In this document: one piece after another, positions 35,139 through 46,239 of the stretch
How the letters are laid out: each line of letters starts with the position of its first letter
Position numbering within the stretch: position 1 is the stretch's first letter
Assembly (NCBI GenBank): GCA_026419785.1
Contig: JAODTK010005755.1
Coordinates: 62,001 to 126,000 of the forward strand
Source: Sclerodactyla briareus
Lineage: Eukaryota > Echinodermata > Holothuroidea > Dendrochirotida > Sclerodactylidae
Reading direction: 5' to 3'
DNA: 64,000 bases
Program-made: the position numbers and the translations under genes
The notes under the pieces: generated by a model
The model's database searches: none
Told to the model about the DNA's origin: nothing
What the model saw: only the letters and a program-made list of their open reading frames with translations

Positions 35139-35694
35139 ATTACATTCTGTAACATGCTACTGATGAAGTAATCAACCTAACCCATACAGCCGAGGTTATG
35201 TTCACTTCTACGTGATCCGGCCCTCTCTCCCCGCTAACAAAGTCCCGACTTGGCCACGGTAAATTACACACCCGAGCCTGTATAATCACAGGATCCTCAG
35301 TCAAGAGCATCACTTATGTCACCGAGGGAGTCACAAATAGGCACGCCAGACCAACATAATGCCAGGTACATTAGCCCAAGGCGGATTGGGCTCGTCATGA
35401 CGGCGGGAACATTGTTTACCGACCTTTTTGTGCGCATAGATATCTCCAGGCGATTTGAACATTAAATGAATTCTTCTGGCCTTACGCGGCACGTTTCATG
35501 CACGTTCTTGTAAGCACTCTCTCTTCGCATTCAAGAGTTTGGTAGAGTAGTACAATTCGAATCAGTTGTTTGGTTTGAGGAATGTTCCAAAACATCCACA
35601 CGCACATGCCTTCCTAAACCCAGCAGGGGTTTGTGATACTTCTTACCTGCGCCCATATCCGAGAGGCGGTCAATTCTATGTCCCCAACTCTTAC

Positions 35695-36144
35695 TTACGC
35701 CTTATTGACCCTCATGCACCCCAATTATGCCATATAATTAGCATCCAGCCTATTTCACAGAGTACCTGTTGGCAAACACCCAATCGCCCTTCTCATTTTG
35801 TCCAGTCAAAGTGTCAAGGTCTTTGTGTATTTGGCTTATCCATTTTTATGCGACCGGCGATCGAGAGAGAAAGAAAACTCCTTAAAAATCCACTCAATCA
35901 GCCTAGATAAACCAATCCCAAACTGGTGAACACCTTAGTTGAAGGAACAATATAGCTGAAAAGCTCATTGGAGCGATGAAAGACGCGGGAAAGATAAAAT
36001 TCTGAGTAAAAATGAATAGCAAATGCCCAAAGAATTTGCCTGGAAAAATGAGTTAGGGGCGATTGGGGTTGCCAACCGGTACTCTGTAAAATAGCCAATG
36101 CTCATTCTATGGCCTAAGTGGGGTGCGGGGTCAATAAGGGGTAA
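35695..36144. mobile_element. Long-TIR MITE family E, complete two-armed copy
   Basis: A 450-bp element. The left arm begins TTACGCCTTATTGACC and continues ATTATGCCATATAATTAGC, TATTTCACAGAGTACC and CAATCGCCCTTCTCATTTTG. The right arm, reverse-complemented, begins TTACCCCTTATTGACCCC and carries the same blocks in order. Arms match over more than 100 bp. The right arm extends about 210 bp and is collinear with the solo arms at 63082-63720, including ATTTTATCTTTCCCGCG, CATCGCTCCAATGAGCTT and CAGCTATATTGTT. Non-coding; superfamily not assigned. Confidence 0.85.
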
Positions 36145-36284
36145 GGTATTCGTTGTTCACACAGATTCAAACCTACTTTAGTTTTGTTGCAAATCTATCT
36201 GTTCTAATATGGGATGGAGGGGAGATTTCTGACCACATGTCATTAAAAAAGATATTGTGCGCTTTATCAATCTAGCAGTTTGTC

Positions 36285-36850
36285 ATGCCCTCATTCCCTC
36301 CTTCCCCAGAAATTCCCCCTCACCCGACCTGCTCTTCCTACCAGACCGACATTCCCCCCGCTCCCCAGACATGCCCTCCCACTCCCCAGACATGCCCTCC
36401 TTCTCCAACATCCTCCCTTCCCCAGACTTCCCCTCCTCCCTCAGACATGCCCTCCTTCCCCAGACATCCCTCTTCCCTCGACATGCCCTCTTCCCCAGAC
36501 ATGGCCCCCCTCCCCCAGACATGCCCCCTTCATCCCAACTGCCTCCCTCCCCAGACATGCCCTCCTTCCCCAGACTGCCCCCCCCTTTCCCCTACATGGC
36601 CCTCTTCCCCAGACATGCCCCCTTCCCCGACACTGCCCCCTTCCCCAGACATGCCCCCTTCCCCAGACATGCCTCCTTCCCCAGACATGCCCCCTCCCCC
36701 GAATGCCCTCCTCCCCAACATGCCCCCTTCCCCGGACAGCCCTTCCTTCCCTAGACTTCCCCCCCCCCAGACATGCCCCCTCCCCCAGACATCCCCCTCC
36801 CAACATGCCCCCCCCTTCCAGACATGCCCTCCTCCCCCCAGGATCCCCAC
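36285..36850 (+). repeat. C-rich ~18-bp minisatellite
   Basis: About 25-30 imperfect units of the type CCCCAGACATGCCCCCTT. Extreme strand asymmetry (very few G on the top strand) removes most stop codons, so open frames of 90-206 codons exist on both strands across it. They are compositional artefacts with Pro/Ser- or Gly/Arg-rich translations and are not called as genes. Confidence 0.95.
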
Positions 36851-36989
36851 TCATGCCCATATGTGAACCTCGTGTTGGTCCACAGGTCCTTTCAATTTGA
36901 GGCGCAGCGCGAGTCCTTCTAGCAGAATGCCCCATAGGATCCCCCTACCATGCATGGAGCCTCAATGCCAAAGGCGCCCAACATACCAG

Positions 36990-37430
36990 AGAATGGGATT
37001 CTGGGCACCCCTTAACCATATGAAATTTCACAAATTACACACAACTTGGATCCAATTTTTGACAACAAAGTTGGTAAGTGAGTACCCTAGCACCCCTTAG
37101 CTATATGAATTTTAGCAACGACGCACCCTTGGGTCCCATTTTGACGGACCAAAGTTGGTAAGTGATGCCTCCTAGCACCCCTCAGCTATATGAATTGCAA
37201 CATTGACACCTCTGGGCCGCTGGGCCCCAACGTTGACTGACCAACTTGGGTGTGTGATGTACCATGGCACCTTAGCTAAATGAATTTCGATAATGACACA
37301 CACCTGGGCTCAGTTTTGACGGACTGAAGATGGTATGTGATGTACCCTTTCATATGAATTTCAGCAGTGACCCACCCTTGGGTCAAATTTTGATGGACCA
37401 ACATTTGGAGTGTGACACACCACTGACAGG
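36990..37430 (+). repeat. ~86-bp tandem array, about five units
   Basis: Each unit carries GCACCCCTTAGCTATATGAA, GA(c/t)(a/g)CACCCTTGGG, TTTTGACGGACCAA and GTTGGTAAGTGATG. The anchor GCACC...TATATGAA recurs near 37004, 37090, 37173 and 37266, with a degenerate copy near 37347. Units diverge by substitutions and a few indels. Confidence 0.85.
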
Positions 37431-37460
37431 GGCCACAGAGTGCGTCATGCAATTGATATT
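37410..37460 (+). mobile_element. MITE family A, terminal remnant at the end of the 86-bp array
   Basis: GAGTGCGTCATGCAATTGAT at 37438-37457 matches the right terminus of family A (GTGCGTCAT, then CAATTGACAA). It directly follows the last 86-bp unit, so the array may have grown from the interior of a family A element. Confidence 0.45.
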
Positions 37461-37479
37461 TGGTCCTCTTGATCCATTC

Positions 37480-40400
37480 ACTGGGAAGCTATGCATCTGC
37501 AGGCTACTGGGGCACTGGTACCTTCTCACCACAGTTCAATCACGCTCTTGCGTCACGTTACATAGGCTGTCTGCACAATATTAACGCATAGCAAATTTAC
37601 TGACTCTTGTTTCAGTGAGCGTTGCGAATGGTTCCTATCCAAGATTATCACACACGGATGTCTCTCTCTCATATCTACGTGAGAACTCCCTTCGTCGCGA
37701 GCCAACTAATCCTCGTTTATGTCTGCGATTAATTTAGAAATATTTTCATTCCGAGGGGGGCTAGGGGAGTAGTAAACGGTAAATATATAGTGTGCAGTGT
37801 CCTGACGAGATTGAAAAGTTAACATTTATCGGTGATAAACCATCTCTACGTTAGTCGTTAAAACGTCATACGCTGTAATCAAAGTAATGGTGAAAATTGG
37901 GAATTTAGGGATGGTGCAATGCTATACTTGTGAATGGGTTGGTGTGGTTACACAATGATGTACTGGGGTTAGGTCTGGAGTAACAAAATTTGAGGGAGGG
38001 GGAAGGGGAGGAGCAGCGGCATCACCAGACTTTTCGTCCTGGGGGGACACAGGGGGGCACAGACATTTTTCAGGGGGTACAAGAATACTAAGTGGAGCAC
38101 CACGATGGATTGGCGTGGAGTGTACAGACTAGAAATTTTGTTGTGGCAAGCCGCCCAGATGGGCCGGAATAGCCTTTCCCAGGCATTTTAGTTCTGCATG
38201 TACGCAAGCTCCAAACATGGGAATTTTATGATCACAAATTTTGTAATCGGTGGGAAAGTGGACATTGTGTCGGACCTCGGTCCTATCGTTCGACCTTCAA
38301 CTTTTTGGCCAGAATGTCTGACAATTGCTGCGCCATACTACTAATCACCAGTGCGAGCGAAGCGCACAACTTTTTTCTTCAGATTTCCAGAGAACATCTG
38401 AAAAAAATTGGGATCCCAGCAAAAATTTAGGACATTCAGCCAGCTTTAGCTCTACCGTCCCAACCATGATATAAACATCATACTATAGAGAGCAGGAACT
38501 TCTGAGTAGGTCACCTGCTTCAGAAAGACCTGTAAATGACCTTGTGAATCTTTGCCATAAATAAGCAGGAGCTCTTCACTGATATCGATCATTCCTCGCG
38601 ATCATTCTTTATTCACTGATAGGAAACTTCCCCGTCCCCCACTGTGCTGATATATAGGTCACAGTCGGCTTGTTAGAGAGCCGCAATCTCTACACCAGCT
38701 TTGAAGTCCAGCTGCAGAGCTTCTCAGCTTGACTTGATTACCAAGAAATCTCCAGAAAATTGATCAAGGAGCAAAGGATCGTATTTGCATGGTACTGATC
38801 TCATAAAAAAGTTGGACATCGCATAGAAGAGTTCTCACGCTGGCATCTTTTTATTTAATAGCCTTGGGCTTGGGCTTCTGGTCTTTGAAAGAATAATTGA
38901 ATGAGGCCTAACCCTTTTGGATCTATTTTACCTCAAACAGGTGATCGAAAAAGTGGAAATAAATTTGACAGCAACTTACCAGCTATGACAGCTATCAAGG
39001 AATCTTATTTCTGATGCAGACAGGACATTCCCCTGGATATTTGTCTTGTTGGTAGTTCCTTGTACCTTGCCAAATCAGTCTCTGTGCTTGTGCTATACGA
39101 TATAACAAATAGACAAATTGGTAATGATTGGAACTTTTTGTATTCCTGAGGATCAATTTGCTAGCAAACCTCAACACTCCAGTCACCCTAACTAACTCAA
39201 TGTCTTGTGCCACTTTGCCATTGCTGTCTGCCGGTCCCGTTGACTGCTTGTGATTTGGGGTGAATTAACCAGTGGGATGTGGGGAGGGGAAGGATTGGTT
39301 ATCTATCTACTAAGATGCTAGATATGTATCATTCGGGCCACATCATTGTATCACTGACTGAAATTAATTTTCCCTACCATGGCTGCCCGATTGATTTGTT
39401 TGCTATGGGGCAGGGTCATCAATGTCACACGGCCTGTATCTAATACCTAGCAATAGAACCCATTAGTCGCATTTTGACGACTCCCCCGACACGTCGGCAC
39501 AATTGCCGGCCATTACGGTATCCATTTTCGGTCTCGGGTTTCCTGGTCCCCCACTAATTGTGATCGATCGAGGGCACTGCATATCCCCAGCTGTCCTGGG
39601 TGCACTCATCGCCGTCTTCATCGGGTTGCCAAATATCTGACCGGAAGACAAAATGGGTCAAGGGGCTTATCACAGAACGGCCTCATTATGAGAAATCCGG
39701 GGCAGAGCTATGGTTACCTGTAATTGAATCTAAACATTGGGCTAGGTCTTAACCTGTCAGTGTTAGTACTGAGAATTGAGTCTGAGAGGGGATTCCCTCC
39801 TAGGTTTTTTTTCACGATAGGTATCCTTAAAATCAAGGGAAGTAACATTCAGTATTATGCTGACTTGAGCTGTGGTGTTGGAAAAAGTCTGGAGGCTGAT
39901 GGGAATTTCCTTTCTACAAATGTTTTCGTGGGTTGCATTTTCAAGAAAGTGTCAGAATTTGACTACCCCAAACACTAGCTGCCACCTCTATTAGAGTGGA
40001 TATATATGATTTTGTAAGCCTATGCAGCAAACCTGAAATAGTGCTACGCCAAGTGGAGTGATAGGCTCCCATAGTACTCATTGTCTGTCTTACACACTCG
40101 TGGGAACCTCACCCTTGAATTGCCAATATGGGGGTTCAAGGTTAGTCGGACCACTGTCCGTGGTAGAGGTATGAGGAAGGGGGTATCCGTTTCTCTCAGG
40201 GCAATTTTTAGTTATTCAAAGCAGGCTTGGATGCGAAGTGGCACGTTTTCCAAGCATAATTATACAAGACTATTTCACTTTTTTTTGCTGAATGTTCTTT
40301 TCATTTCCAGTAACTGCCAGTAGAGGGCATATTACCACTCCCTCTCTGTGTCCCACCCCCCTTGCCAACCCCCCCCCCCCCCCACACACTACTACCACTG

Positions 40401-41110
40401 ATCAAATCCATTACATTATACAATCTGCTCTGCAACATATTGTTACAGCTCTCTTTATAGCACTTTCAACCATTTCTCAGAAAATGAGTTTGTAGATCAT
40501 GGTGATTATTGGGGAAAAAAAATACTCAAAAGATATTCCCATTTTCTCTCCATTGTGGTTATCTACTGTCACTTTCCTTGTTTCTTTGCATGCAGTGTAT
40601 TGCTTTATGGAGCTAAATCACTTGAATAAGTGGAATCTCAATTGCCTCATCAAAATTATATTACTGTGGGCTATTGTGGGGGTTGATTATATTGTGGTGA
40701 TTCATTTTTTGGGGTTGTAGTGATGGATGACGGTCTATTAGTGGATTTGATCATAATTTGTTCTATCGCAAAAGATGAGATAGGATTCATGGGGATGATT
40801 TCAGTCAGATTTTGTATTTGCAATTATTTGGTAGACATTGAGTCTCCAAATCGATGTATAGCTTGGCAGCATGGTTTATCACAAAGACTCAGTCATAAGG
40901 CTGTCAAAGGTGCAGAATCAGAACAGTTGCAAACAATTGCAATCACACAACAAATACTTTGGATTTGAAATACCGTATCGTTATAATACCACCCCCTCTT
41001 CCATAAGCGCCACCACAACTTTTTTCTAAGGCCTGCCAACTCTTTCCTCACTACTGTAAGCGCAATATGACAAAACCGAAGAAAACATTAGGGTAACTTC
41101 AGTAACAGTC
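37480..41110. other. Mostly anonymous DNA
   Basis: A GC-rich patch at 39470-39640 is open on both strands and I could not choose a frame. Near 37990-38090 a G-rich segment resembles the G-rich ends of hAT-like repeats, but no TIR pair was found. A C11 run lies at about 40370-40382. No supported gene. Confidence 0.35.
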
Positions 41111-41120
41111 GTCCCGATTA

Positions 41121-41871
41121 AGCGGCTTTCCATGCAAGCGGGGCAGGCGGGCGTGGGTCTAAAATCGCTCATCGGATTTTCACAATGGAGCCGTTTTCCA
41201 TGACACGGGCGATCGACCGCGGGCGGTGTCTCGAATCGGTCATTGTAGCATTTCTTCCGCCCGTCCTGCGTGTCCGCGTGGTATTTTATAATCGTCATTC
41301 GGGATTTCCTGCAATCTTACCGGCTGTAGTCGATAATGGAGAAGTAAAAGGACCAATTTATGTCAATAATATTGCAAACAAATTTATAACTGTTATTCAA
41401 ACATAGTGTGAGATTTTACAGATTGTCTCTATTTTAATGCCAGTCACATTTTTGAACACATATTTACATGTTTAAAACCGATGATATGCAAGTATTTTAT
41501 AAGTTAATCTCCAAAACCTGTCAATTGTGAAGTGTAATAGTGGGCCATAATCGTTGACATTTAGAAAAAAACAACAAAAACCCAATTTGTTTCAGAAAAT
41601 GAACACGGTGTCTGTTAGGTTAAACACTAGTATTGTCCAGCAGGGTCGATAAATAATAATAATAAAAATAATCATAATAAAACAACAACAATAATAATAA
41701 TAGTAGGACTCATCGTTTTTTATATAGGCATAGACACCCATAACAGTGAGAAGAGGTGCATTTGACTGAGAAAACGCCGCCCGGCGCCGCCCGTGGGCAT
41801 GGAGACGGAGTCTTTCAAAAACACCAGCCCGCCGGCCCGCCCACTCCGGCCGCGTGCATGGAAACGCGGCT
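41121..41871. mobile_element. CpG-rich TIR element, 751 bp
   Basis: Left end AGCGGCTTTCCATGCAAGCG, followed by GGGCAGGCGGGCG. Right end, reverse-complemented, AGCCGCGTTTCCATGCACGCG, followed by a GTGGGCGGGC block. The inverted repeats span about 35-40 bp. The interior holds an AT-rich part with a TAA microsatellite (41651-41705), and GC-rich, CpG-dense sequence near both ends. No transposase ORF. Target duplication not clear (TTA/TAG next to the ends). A Harbinger-like origin is possible but unproven. Confidence 0.65.
41651..41705 (+). repeat. (AAT)n microsatellite
   Basis: Imperfect AAT/AAC triplet repeats within the CpG-rich TIR element. Confidence 0.9.
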
Positions 41872-42029
41872 TAGCGGCTTTAGCTGATGTAGGGACTAGG
41901 GATACAAAATTGGCAGTGAATTTTAGGTGATGCAGCTTTATTTAGTAAAGAATGCATGCTACCAATGTTCTATAACTTAAAGCTGTGCTGTGTATACGTC
42001 AGCCCCGGATGGTTGTTGTGATAAATTTC

Positions 42030-42640
42030 CCTAGAATGCCACGATGTAACAGGGCTTGGCAGCAGGACAGGTTAAAGTTAATTTCTTATATGCGTCAGGT
42101 GGTTGAAGCCTGTCCTGGGGTCCAGTGGGCCCTGTGCCCCCCCCACTCTGGCACGCTTGTTGTTCCGGGCAGCACCAATACACAACGTGCGTACTTTCTC
42201 GGAAATCCAGTCGGGGCGGCAGGGGGAAGTGCGACATCAGGATGGTCCGCAGGTGGGACGTGAAGTTCGCAAGGTCCTCCTCGTCCAGGTTCTTCCTACG
42301 GCTCACATTCAGGCGGGTCTGGTGCTCCCTTCATCGCCTCGGTCAACTGATGCATGTCTGTCTGGAGTTGCTGGAGGAGGTGGAGGTCCTTGTGGGACCC
42401 CTCGCTCAAAGTCTGTTGCCTCTTGCTGGGATAGCTGGGACCCCAGCACCAAGGATTACTGCAGGAACCCTGTCACTGATTATGGCTAGACCATAATGGT
42501 ACCAGAAATACTGACCAATGCATGGGTAATCTTTGGTAGTACTGTCTGTGGTCCTGGTTGGCTTTTCTGTGGAGGCAGACCTGGCTGTAGGGACTGTAGA
42601 TGCTGCCCTCAGCTTCCTCTTCCTCTTGGCTCGCCATGGT
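42030..42640 (-). pseudogene. GC-rich coding-like remnant, unknown (possibly transposon-associated)
   Basis: On the minus strand an ATG at about 42635 opens an acidic start (MASQEEEEAEGSIYSP). Downstream, in shifting frames, come LHLLQQLQTDMHQLTEAMK (leucine-rich, coiled-coil-like) and RRKNLDEEDLANFTSHLRTI near 42240-42300. The order and composition (acidic or Ser/Thr-rich start, helical Leu-rich end) resemble accessory DNA-binding proteins carried by PIF/Harbinger elements, but I recognise no diagnostic SANT/Myb motif. Frame changes and stops suggest a pseudogene, or several exons not resolved here. Confidence 0.3.
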
Positions 42641-42649
42641 GTTGTGGAG

Positions 42650-43650
42650 CAATACTAATGAATCTGATCATGATGTACAAACCATAGTCGGGTTTCATTC
42701 TCGAACATATAAATGATGTAGAAATTTGAGGCCCTTCGATATACGTGTACGGGTTCAATATGTCAGTTCCCTCAGCCAAGGGAACACTTTGTCAAGCTTC
42801 CGTCCATTCTGTCAAGACTATCCACTGAATGTTCCCTTAGTTCCACGTTGTCTCGTCAATAGTAAACATGTTCAATATCGATGGGGCCTTGGCCGTTTCA
42901 AGGCCGTCTACAGGCCGTCAGTTGCTGTCGCTTCTTCAATAACCTTCAGTCAAGCTTCTGTCTGTTCTGTCAGTCCCTGCCGGAGCTGACGGGACCCCGA
43001 GCGTGAGGCCGGTTTAAATCAAGGACGAATCACAACTGCATTAGGGGAGTTCAATTTCACTGATAAAGTGAAATTGATCCGAAAATTGAGTCCTGTGTTT
43101 GTAATTTTTGTTCCTCTGGTAATGTCCTGATACAAAGGGTTTGTAATATATTCTGAAAGTGTATTAGCCCCATATTGACTGCTATTAATGGGTTGCAGAT
43201 TGATTGTCAATTAAAAAAAAACAATGAGAAAAAAAAGATATTTCATCAGATGCTATGGGAAATACTGCCATCGGATTCATTAAGTCAGATTCAATATACC
43301 ATACTCATTTGAAAAGGAGCCTATGCCATAATTGAAGACAATGAAATGAGAATAAAGGTACCAATAACAGCCTTTTTTGGTCATCTTTGACAACTAGAAC
43401 CCCCTAAAAAGTTGCGCTCCTCATCACATTGAATGGATGTTTTTAAATTTCTCTTCTATATGCCACCATGACATGTGTCACCAGTTTTTGTGCCAGTTGG
43501 GAGGGCTGGGGTAACAAACTCAGAGTCATGTACCTGAAAATGGGGACGCCAGAAGTAGAATCAAGCAGGTTGTGGTGCACATAGGTGTGGAAAACTGAGA
43601 GGGGGGTGGCATGTGCACCACAGAAGGAAAATTCAATCTATTTCATCTAT
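42650..43650. other. No recognisable feature
   Basis: No TE end, tandem repeat or splice-supported exon identified. Confidence 0.4.
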
Positions 43651-43655
43651 TCAAC

Positions 43656-43800
43656 TTACCCCACATGGACTACGCCCCCACCCTAATGCCAAGTTGAGCT
43701 TGACAAAAAGAGAAGGGTGATGGGATGGCCAACCCGGATTTGTGTAATTGCCAGAGGCTTGACGTGGCATTAGGGTGGGTGCATAGTCCATGTGGGGTAA
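43656..43800. mobile_element. Palindromic MITE family F, complete copy
   Basis: Left arm TTACCCCACATGGACTACG, then CCCACCCTAATGCCA. Right arm, reverse-complemented, TTACCCCACATGGACTATG, then CACCCACCCTAATGCCA. TIRs run about 40 bp on a 145-bp element. A one-armed copy is at 10824-10920. The TTACCCC terminus is shared with family E, suggesting related mobilising transposases. Confidence 0.85.
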
Positions 43801-43909
43801 TGAAGTATTATTAATTCACAGATTCCCAACCTGTTCTGTTTTGGTGACTTTGTTAAAACATTCCAAAGGGTGTCAATCTCGCCATAGGGGCACCATTCTA
43901 GTACACGGG

Positions 43910-44200
43910 GGATTTAATGGTTCGTGCAACTAGAGTGATACACCTGGATGAGGACGGGCGTGTAACGTCTGCCAGAATATTATTCATACTGAGGGGTGGC
44001 ACTGACTTGATCAAGTCTAATAATGCTAGAAGAATCCGATCACTCAAAATAGAATTTAAAATAGAGGGATTACTCCAATTAGGTCGATATTCTGAGTTCA
44101 GGTTGTTCGGGGCACAGCTCTAGATCATATTGGTGAAATGATCCTTTGGAGCGCGTAATTTCGGAAACGGAGAAGAAGAAATGGTTGATTAGCAATCACG
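43910..44200. other. No supported feature
   Basis: A plus-strand frame of 68 codons (43917-44123) is open but has no splice or family support. Confidence 0.3.
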
Positions 44201-44213
44201 GTTAACGTTCTTA

Positions 44214-44285
44214 TTTGACGATAATGTCAGGAAATCATATTATTGACGATAACGTCAGATTTGACGATAATGTCAGGAAATCATA
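44214..44285. repeat. Three-unit repeat of an imperfect palindrome, TGAC(N6)GTCA
   Basis: TTGACGATAATGTCAGG occurs at 44215-44231 and again at 44261-44277, both followed by AAATCATA. A middle unit, TTGACGATAACGTCAG, is at 44243-44258. A related TTGACGATATATTGTCAGG is at 45082-45100. Each unit pairs TGAC with GTCA across a short spacer, as expected for a dimer-binding site or a small hairpin. Confidence 0.7.
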
Positions 44286-44289
44286 CTCT

Positions 44290-45890
44290 TAATGCGGTAT
44301 ACAAATATGTATAGTATAATTAGGTTGTTAGGGGAATAGTGTAATCTCCTTATTGCAGTAGTGCGGAGACCACATGTCAGGTCAACTGAGTGCATGTCAT
44401 TGCGTATTGATCACTCAAATGATTTATCCACAGCAGCTTTCAATACAGTTGATGGCCATATCTTTAAAATTCGGTGGAGGGAAGGGTGTGGCGGGGGGGG
44501 GGGGGGGGGTGATCCTCTCCCCAGTCCTTACAGAATGTGCTTTTATGTATGCAGGAGGTTTTGCATCAAGTGGAGATAATTGATGGTCCGTGTGCTCCCT
44601 TTAAGGAAACAATTTTCGCCTAATTTATCGGTCAGTAGAATTCTGACAGACAGGATATTGGAGTGGTCAATCACCATGACTACCTGCGATAATGGAAATG
44701 GAACGTCCCTACAGTTAGGGCTTTATTATGTTTATCCAGTTCGTGCACTTTCAGAAAAAAATACATTGAATCACGCTCGGATTTGAGTCTATCAAGTAAT
44801 GCCTTGTCTGTAATTTTCGGGCCGTGTCCTAGTTCACAATGCAAGCGTTCAATATTGGATGGTCAATTTCTATCACAACATACTTACTGAGGTACTTAAA
44901 ATAGGCTGGCATACTGCTGGCAATTAGTCAAATGGAACCATCGGTGTGCTTCTAATCCCTATGAGGTTTCGGGTCGTTTTTGACAGATGGAGAGTCTCGT
45001 AGGTGAAGGTTGATGCATGTGAAGCTTTCTCTAATTTAACGGTGATCTTATGTTTGCTTTGGTCTTTTCCAACGTTCAGATTTGACGATATATTGTCAGG
45101 AGCATGCCCACCTCGACGACAGAGGCACGCATGTCTGATCACGGCAATAAATATGGCCGGTGTTGCTACGCTCTGTTGCCGGGGTGATGGGGCAATTTGA
45201 ATCAAGCCGATTTTAAAGTGAACTTAGGCACGTCCACGGGACATGTTCTCACTTTTCTTCACCTTTGCGTGTATTTCTATCCACTCTCAAAGATCCAACA
45301 GGACCCCTCATACGCCTGTCATTGCATAATCCCTATACACACACTTGATGTACGCAAGCTATCACTGTTGGCAAGTGACGTCATGTGGGTGATATTTAAT
45401 CGCTATTGTTGGCAATCCAATGTATTGAAATGAGGTTTGGGTCATTGGTTTTTTATTCAAATGGCTCCACAGTCGCTCGATATTTATAATTGACTTGTCC
45501 TTGAAGCTAATGGTTGGTCTCGATGAATGAAATTCAGGAGGAGACGTAGTGGTCACTATGGAGTGTGGGGGTATGTGTGTATGCTGTGTGTGTTTGGGTG
45601 TGTGTGTTGTGTCACACTTTCTGTTATCTTTCGAACGGTGGTAGTGCAATTGCCGACAACATGTTTCAGGGTAGCATCGGGGGGTTGGGTGAATGATCTG
45701 ATTTTGGGCACAAAGTCACTAATTAGTAAGGTAATTAGCCCGATAGATGTTATTATTGTGTAGGGTGTGTTAGCAAGATTACGGATGAACCGTAGGTGTA
45801 TGGTGACGTGGTGGCACATAAGAATGCGGGATATAAGGTATATAACTTATTAGATTTTCAGATAACATGTGTTAATTGAGTCATCTAATG
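44290..45890. other. Anonymous DNA with a poly(G) run
   Basis: A run of about 18 G at 44491-44508. A GT-rich tract (45560-45610) contains GTGTGTGTTTGGGTGTGTGTG. No supported gene. Confidence 0.4.
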
Positions 45891-45899
45891 GAATAATCA

Positions 45900-46230
45900 T
45901 GTGAAACTCAAAAGTTTGTCGGATTTGTCGAAACTTGGTGATATGGTTTATACCTTCAGTCCCAACACTTTTCAACAAGATCAGGTCAATGGAGGTCATT
46001 CAACAACCTAAGCTGCCATTAATTATGCAAATTTCAAGTTGCTGGGATTTTCATGGAACCTGGATGGGTATGGTTAAACTTAGTTCTGAACTTTCTTATC
46101 ATGGATTCAGGGTCATGGAGGTCATTCAACGGTCTAATTGCATAATTTATGATTAATTTTAAAGTTTGACGGATTTTCGTGATGATGAAACTTGGTAAAA
46201 TTGCATAATTTGCCATAATGTGAGGCACTT
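45900..46230 (+). repeat. Degenerate dispersed repeat with internal duplication
   Basis: GGTCAATGGAGGTCATTCAAC and GGGTCATGGAGGTCATTCAAC occur about 125 bp apart, each followed by CTAA and a TAATT(A)TG block. Phrases on cell-length 'TTTGTCGGATTTGTCGAAAC' style sequence recall the repeats at 20150 and 59440. Non-coding. Confidence 0.5.
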
Positions 46231-46239
46231 TTAGTCACA

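Noticed and set aside
36280-36935. Overlapping open frames of up to 206 codons on both strands
   Set aside because: They result from extreme base skew and tandem repetition. No frame shows non-repetitive protein-like sequence.
39463-39651. GC-rich exon on either strand
   Set aside because: Both strands are open. The minus-strand acceptor and the hydrophobic plus-strand translation conflict, and no donor settles the choice.
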